Positions 7,398-11,039 of a DNA stretch of 11,039 bases are shown piece by piece; positions within the stretch are counted from its first letter, which is position 1; the number at the start of each line of letters is the position of its first letter. The translations under genes were made by a program, and so were the position numbers. The notes beneath the pieces were generated by a model. That model did not search any database, was not told the DNA's origin, and saw nothing but the letters and a program-made list of their open reading frames with translations. The stretch spans positions 1-11,039 of the forward strand of contig CAIWKU010000207.1 of NCBI GenBank assembly GCA_903913355.1, written 5' to 3'. Origin of the DNA: an uncultured Bacteroidota bacterium. GTDB lineage: Bacteria; Bacteroidota; Bacteroidia; Chitinophagales; Chitinophagaceae.

Positions 7398-7904
7398 ATG
7401 AAATTATTCTTAATCGGCATGATGGGTTCCGGTAAAAGCTATTGGAAAAAAAGGCTGGCTGATAAAATGAAGACTGGGGGCTATGATCTGGACTTTCTAA
7501 TTGAATCACACGAAGAGAAAACCATTTCTGAAATTTTTGAGGAAGAAGGAGAAGAATATTTCCGCAAGTCAGAAGCGAAAATACTTAGATGGTTCGCTGA
7601 AAAGAAATCATTTGTATTGTCAACCGGAGGAGGCACACCCTGTTTTCATAATAATATAGAATGGATGAACCAACAGGGCGTAACCGTATGGCTTGATGAA
7701 CCGGTTGCAATATTGGCAGAAAGATTGAAAACTGAAAAAGACCACCGACCCCTTATCCGCCATTTGTCGGATCTGGAATTACTGGATTATTTAACAGCCA
7801 AAAGAGAGGAAAGACTGGCTTTTTATAATCAATCCAAATTCCATCTTTTACCTGAACAGATCAATGATGCTTATTTTTCTAAACTGATTAAACAATATGC
7901 ATAA
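7398..7904 (+). CDS. aroK: Shikimate kinase
   Basis: This kinase phosphorylates shikimate at the 3-hydroxyl with ATP, the fifth step of the shikimate pathway to chorismate and the aromatic amino acids. The 168 residues match the single-domain family. A Walker A loop GMMGSGKS (7-14) contains Lys13 and Ser14. The shikimate-binding DLD (Asp30, Asp32) and Arg56 in YFRKSE follow, then STGGGT (76-80), and HRPLI with Arg117 in the lid. KREERLAFY (135-143) forms the C-terminal adenine-side segment. The position after GKS is Tyr rather than the common Thr, a small deviation. The ATG at 7398 gives a start just ahead of the first beta strand; no Shine-Dalgarno is visible. Its end overlaps the DUF423 gene by 8 bp, so the two are probably one operon. 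A repeat structure lies right before the start. Confidence 0.93.
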   Translation: MKLFLIGMMGSGKSYWKKRLADKMKTGGYDLDFLIESHEEKTISEIFEEEGEEYFRKSEAKILRWFAEKKSFVLSTGGGTPCFHNNIEWMNQQGVTVWLDEPVAILAERLKTEKDHRPLIRHLSDLELLDYLTAKREERLAFYNQSKFHLLPEQINDAYFSKLIKQYA

Positions 7905-8292
7905 ACAATACCTGGTTACCGCTGCATGGCTGGCTGCTATTACTGTGGCTTTGGGTGCTTTTGGGGCACATGGATTAAAAGCAATCCTTACTCCGGCATC
8001 GCTGGCAACATTTGAAACCGGTGTCCGTTACCAGTTTTACCATGTTTTTGCCTTGGCTATCACAGGAATACTCTGGAAGGAATACCCGGGTAAACTACTT
8101 CTGATGGCAGGCCGCTTTTTTATTTTGGGGATTCTTTTTTTCTCTGGATCCCTTTACCTGCTTACTTTTTTAGCGGCACAGGGAATTTCCGATTTCCGCT
8201 GGGTAGGGGCGATCACACCTGTTGGCGGACTGTTTTTTATCCTTGCCTGGTTTTTATTGGGACTCTCCTTACTTCGTTCGGGAAAACAATAA
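7897..8292 (+). CDS. DUF423 family small inner-membrane protein
   Basis: This is a 131-residue membrane protein of the DUF423 (YgdD-like) family, function unknown. Family signatures are LGAFGAHGLK near residue 20, FETGVRYQFYHVFAL (39-53), FFSGSLYLL in the third helix and the AITPVGGLFFILAW segment near the end. Four hydrophobic helices can be seen, roughly residues 6-25, 45-60, 66-93 and 101-127. The ATG lies inside the last codons of aroK (8-bp overlap in a different frame), which suggests translational coupling. The pairing with aroK looks like simple operon packing; nothing in the sequence ties the protein to aromatic biosynthesis. Confidence 0.88.
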   Translation: MHKQYLVTAAWLAAITVALGAFGAHGLKAILTPASLATFETGVRYQFYHVFALAITGILWKEYPGKLLLMAGRFFILGILFFSGSLYLLTFLAAQGISDFRWVGAITPVGGLFFILAWFLLGLSLLRSGKQ

Positions 8293-8297
8293 AGTGG

Positions 8298-8324
8298 AAA
8301 ACTGTTTTCAGGTTTACCAGTTTT
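8298..8324 (+). terminator. Weak hairpin, possible terminator of the aroK-DUF423 operon
   Basis: AAAACTG (8298-8304) and CAGTTTT (8318-8324) form a 7-bp stem with a 13-nt loop, starting 5 bp after the DUF423 stop. The T-run is part of the stem and GCACAT follows, so there is no free U-tract. It could be a weak A-tract/U-tract terminator or chance. The surrounding 87-bp gap also holds a direct repeat GGTTTACC (8311-8318 and 8351-8358) of unknown meaning. Confidence 0.3.
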
Positions 8325-8366
8325 GCACATAGGTGTATGGTACCCGTATCGGTTTACCGCTTAGCT

Positions 8367-8374
8367 TATATTTG
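8367..8374 (+). promoter_or_regulatory. Candidate -7 box (TATATTTG) directly before ftsK
   Basis: TATATTTG fits the Bacteroidota -7 consensus TAnnTTTG exactly and ends only five bases before the ftsK ATG. No TTTG lies 19-21 nt upstream. If this box is used, transcription would start at or within a few bases of the ATG and the mRNA would be nearly leaderless. No Shine-Dalgarno is present, which would fit that reading. Activity is inferred. Confidence 0.45.
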
Positions 8375-8379
8375 TTTCC

Positions 8380-10923
8380 ATGGCAAATAGTTTAAGAAAG
8401 AAAACGCCGCCCCCACCTGATCCAGAAAAGCTTACCGAGGATAAAGAAGCCCAGGTAACCGTAACGGAAGTGGTAAAAGATGAACGTACCCTGAAAATTT
8501 TGGGCGCGGTTTCTTTATTGTTAACTATTTTTCTCTTTGTATCCTTCACCTCCTATTTATTTACCTGGCAGGAAGACCAGGATAAGGTTCATCAATTCGG
8601 GATTAAAATATTTGCAACAGATGATGTACATGTAAACAACCTATTGGGTGTATTAGGCGCGTATGTAGCACACTTGCTTATCTATAAAGGCTTTGGACTG
8701 GCTTCTTATCTATTGTGTACCAGCTTTTTTGTAATAGGGATGAACCTGTTATTTGATAAAAAAATATTCAGTCTCTTCCGGAATCTCAAATATGTATTGA
8801 CAGGATTACTGGTATTAAGCATGTCATTGAGTTTTGCATCCAGGGGAAGTGATTTTGCCTGGGGCGGGGCAGTTGGTGAATTATTAAATGAATGGTGTAT
8901 TAAATGGATTGGCACCATGGGAACAGGTGCCATACTTCTTCTGGCTGTATTTTGTTATATCATATGGCGATTTAACCCTGTGTTCAGATTACCTAAATGG
9001 GATTTTACCAAAAAGCAGAAAACAGAGATTACGGATTCATTGCCCCTTACTGAAGATACGGAAGAACCCGTTTTTCAGGAATGGGATACTGCTTCAGGAG
9101 AAGGCGCCATTCTGATGATAGAAGAAACAGAAGAACCGGTTAGCCAGAACAAAATGAAGAATGAAGGGAAAGGAGTAGTAGTAATTATGCCCGCTTCTGA
9201 AACGGAAGCCCCTAATCCCATGAATGAGTTTGATGTGGTTGAAAAAGAAGACCTCCCCGATAACCAACCCATTTCGGTTGAAATGGAACCGGAAGTGTTG
9301 ACTCCCGTGAAACCAATAGTAACAAAAAGCGCATTATCCGACCTGGAACTGGAAATCAAAGAAACACCGGTAAATGACGAGGAAGAAATAGATATTGCCG
9401 AAACAGTGGGCAAACTCAATACCAAGTATGATGCAACACTTGATCTGAAAGATTATAAATACCCGACACTGGATCTGCTCGATCTGCATGGAAGTGAAAA
9501 AATTGTACATGATCCACAGGAACTGGAAACGAATAAGAACCAGATCATCGCCACCCTCAAAAACTATGATATTGCTATACAACGTATCGCGGCTACGGTA
9601 GGACCCACGGTTACTTTGTATGAAATTGTTCCGGCTCCGGGTGTACGTATCAGTAGAATCAAAAATCTGGAAGACGATATAGCACTTAGTCTTGCCGCTT
9701 TAGGTATCCGTATTATTGCTCCCATACCCGGCAAAGGAACCATTGGTATAGAAGTTCCCAATGTTCGTAAATCAGTAGTTAGTATGCGTACTCTATTGGC
9801 TTCGGATAAATTCCAGGCCAATGCGTTTTCATTACCGATCGCCATCGGGAAAAAGATTGATAATGAAAATTTCATTGTTGACCTTGCCAATATGCCGCAC
9901 TTATTAATGGCAGGGGCAACCGGACAGGGTAAATCCGTTGGGTTGAATGCGATACTCGTATCTCTTTTGTATAAAAAGCACCCTTCACAACTAAAATTTG
10001 TATTGGTTGATCCCAAAAAAGTAGAGTTAAGTCTTTATCGTGTTATAGAAAAACACTTCCTTGCTAAATTACCCGGAGAAGAAGAATCCATCATCACTGA
10101 TACCAAAAAAGTAGTGCATACCCTCAATGCTTTATGTATTGAAATGGATAATCGCTATGATCTTTTAAAAGAAGCCGGTTGCCGGAATATAAAAGAGTAC
10201 AATGAAAAATTTACGGCACGTAGACTGAATCCACAGAAAGGTCACCAATACCTGCCGTTTATTGTATTAGTAGTAGATGAGTTTGCCGACTTGATTATGA
10301 CAGCAGGTAAAGAAGTGGAAATGCCGATTGCACGTTTGGCACAACTGGCCCGGGCCATCGGAATTCACCTGATCATTGCTACACAGCGACCATCTGTAAA
10401 TATTATTACCGGCACCATTAAAGCCAATTTCCCTGCCCGGATAGCTTTTAAAGTATCCAGCAAAATTGATAGCAGAACGATTTTAGACGCAGGAGGAGCA
10501 GAACAACTGATTGGAAAAGGGGATATGCTGGTGAGCTATAATGGAGAAATCACCCGATTGCAATGCGCATTTGTAGATACACCAGAAGTGGAAAAAGTTT
10601 GTGAGTTTATAGGTGAGCAACGAGGATATCCCGAAGCATTTCTCTTACCTGAATACGTGGATGAAAAAGACCTGGAAGGAAAAGAGTTTGATGCCAATAA
10701 CCGGGACCCTCTGTTTGAAGATGCTGCACGTTTAATTGTTCAGAACCAGATGGGGTCAACATCATTGATTCAGCGAAGAATGAAATTAGGGTATAACCGG
10801 GCCGGCCGTTTGATGGATCAGTTAGAAGCTGCCGGTATAGTGGGACCTAACCAGGGAAGCAAGGCAAGAGAAGTGCTATTTAAAACAGATATGGAGTTAC
10901 AGGATTTCCTGGATAATATGTAA
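8380..10923 (+). CDS. ftsK: DNA translocase FtsK/SpoIIIE
   Basis: FtsK is the septum-anchored ATP-driven DNA pump that clears chromosome ends at division and activates dimer resolution. The 847 residues carry the full layout. After a Pro-rich cytosolic start (KKTPPPPDPEK), about five hydrophobic segments can be drawn (near 38-62, 86-101, 104-125, 137-153, 178-196). A Glu-rich linker follows (about 200-360) with a small internal repeat TEEPV at 227-231 and 250-254. The alpha domain begins near 370 (YPTLDLLDL). The RecA-like motor has Walker A GATGQGKS with Lys518 and Walker B VLVVDEFADL with Asp633/Glu634, followed by TQRPSVNIITG. The winged-helix gamma domain (about 776-845, SLIQRRMKLGYNRAGRLMDQLE) recognises polar guide sequences in known family members. 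The motor is complete and no frameshift is seen. The ATG at 8380 is the only Met before the first membrane helix. The linker is moderate in length compared with the E. coli protein. Confidence 0.96.
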   Translation: MANSLRKKTPPPPDPEKLTEDKEAQVTVTEVVKDERTLKILGAVSLLLTIFLFVSFTSYLFTWQEDQDKVHQFGIKIFATDDVHVNNLLGVLGAYVAHLLIYKGFGLASYLLCTSFFVIGMNLLFDKKIFSLFRNLKYVLTGLLVLSMSLSFASRGSDFAWGGAVGELLNEWCIKWIGTMGTGAILLLAVFCYIIWRFNPVFRLPKWDFTKKQKTEITDSLPLTEDTEEPVFQEWDTASGEGAILMIEETEEPVSQNKMKNEGKGVVVIMPASETEAPNPMNEFDVVEKEDLPDNQPISVEMEPEVLTPVKPIVTKSALSDLELEIKETPVNDEEEIDIAETVGKLNTKYDATLDLKDYKYPTLDLLDLHGSEKIVHDPQELETNKNQIIATLKNYDIAIQRIAATVGPTVTLYEIVPAPGVRISRIKNLEDDIALSLAALGIRIIAPIPGKGTIGIEVPNVRKSVVSMRTLLASDKFQANAFSLPIAIGKKIDNENFIVDLANMPHLLMAGATGQGKSVGLNAILVSLLYKKHPSQLKFVLVDPKKVELSLYRVIEKHFLAKLPGEEESIITDTKKVVHTLNALCIEMDNRYDLLKEAGCRNIKEYNEKFTARRLNPQKGHQYLPFIVLVVDEFADLIMTAGKEVEMPIARLAQLARAIGIHLIIATQRPSVNIITGTIKANFPARIAFKVSSKIDSRTILDAGGAEQLIGKGDMLVSYNGEITRLQCAFVDTPEVEKVCEFIGEQRGYPEAFLLPEYVDEKDLEGKEFDANNRDPLFEDAARLIVQNQMGSTSLIQRRMKLGYNRAGRLMDQLEAAGIVGPNQGSKAREVLFKTDMELQDFLDNM

Positions 10924-11013
10924 TGATTGTCCCTGATTACGGCAGAATGCAGGTCATAAAAGGACTAAATAATAAACTTAATGGGAGAAATCGGGTCAGA
11001 ATTGAGTAAAACA

Positions 11014-11021
11014 TATATTTG
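11014..11021 (+). promoter_or_regulatory. Candidate -7 box (TATATTTG) for a gene beyond the right edge
   Basis: A second exact TAnnTTTG match lies 90 bp after the ftsK stop, with no clear TTTG at the -33 position. The segment 10924-11039 holds no convincing gene: only two short open frames (28 and 17 codons) without recognisable content. The box probably serves the next gene to the right, which is outside the window. Confidence 0.35.
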
Positions 11022-11039
11022 CGCCAACGAATAATCGAA

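Noticed and set aside
8311..8358. Direct repeat GGTTTACC before ftsK as an operator
   Set aside because: Two 8-base copies 40 bp apart in a short gap are not enough to claim a regulator site; mentioned with the hairpin entry only.
9052..9147. Possible repeat element in the FtsK linker (TEEPV twice, 23 residues apart)
   Set aside because: Only two short copies in a low-complexity acidic linker; better explained as linker drift than as a mobile or functional repeat.
9075..9425. Ser-rich minus-strand open frame opposite the FtsK linker
   Set aside because: Its Ser-rich composition is the antisense reading of Glu/Lys-rich linker codons; no start signal or family.
9564..10016. 150-codon minus-strand open frame inside ftsK
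   Set aside because: It lies wholly opposite the conserved FtsK motor, whose motifs explain the sequence; the antisense product shows no domain.
10923..11009. 28-codon open frame overlapping the ftsK stop (starts MIVPDYGRMQ)
   Set aside because: It is short, has no recognisable content and no Shine-Dalgarno, and its overlap with the stop looks accidental (TAATGA).
10981..11034. 17-codon open frame after ftsK (MGEIGSELSK...)
   Set aside because: It is too short to support, has no motif, and contains the promoter-like box of the next gene.

Overview
The window looks like a piece of a Bacteroidota chromosome, most likely from a Chitinophagaceae-like member. Three points suggest this. Promoter-like boxes of the Bacteroidota type (TAnnTTTG) stand before several genes. 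Shine-Dalgarno sequences are mostly weak or absent. The gene set (type-2 pyrF, kynU, a secreted S9 peptidase with an N-terminal propeller, a DUF4097-like exported protein, and an FtsK with a long acidic linker) fits that phylum. The family placement is inference. I see no insertion sequence, integrase, phage gene, tRNA, rRNA or CRISPR array. Codon use looks even across the genes, so this reads as core chromosome rather than an accessory island.

Layout, left to right. The 3' part of pyrF (+) enters from the left edge. It converges on a two-gene minus-strand unit, kynU followed one base later by an SGNH/GDSL hydrolase. A short divergent intergenic region separates kynU from a large exported S9 prolyl-oligopeptidase-type peptidase (+). 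That gene ends at a very clear intrinsic terminator and converges on a minus-strand gene for an exported DUF4097-like beta-strand-repeat protein. After a 188-bp divergent region comes glutaryl-CoA dehydrogenase (+), then aroK (shikimate kinase) overlapping a DUF423 membrane protein gene (+), then ftsK (+). The right edge carries a promoter-like box for a gene that lies outside the window.

Functionally this is mostly housekeeping: pyrimidine synthesis (PyrF), the shikimate pathway (AroK), chromosome segregation and division (FtsK), tryptophan/kynurenine turnover (KynU), and glutaryl-CoA oxidation (a late step of lysine and tryptophan breakdown). The exported peptidase probably supplies peptides and amino acids. 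KynU and glutaryl-CoA dehydrogenase can belong to one catabolic route, but they are not in one transcription unit here.

I did not find a convincing undescribed system. The points most worth a second look are the SGNH hydrolase coupled to kynU (a possible non-orthologous formamidase), a three-copy 8-mer with mutually exclusive pairings just before aroK, a perfect -7 box so close to the ftsK start that its mRNA may be leaderless, and an S9 peptidase that lacks the recognisable dipeptidyl-peptidase double-Glu motif.
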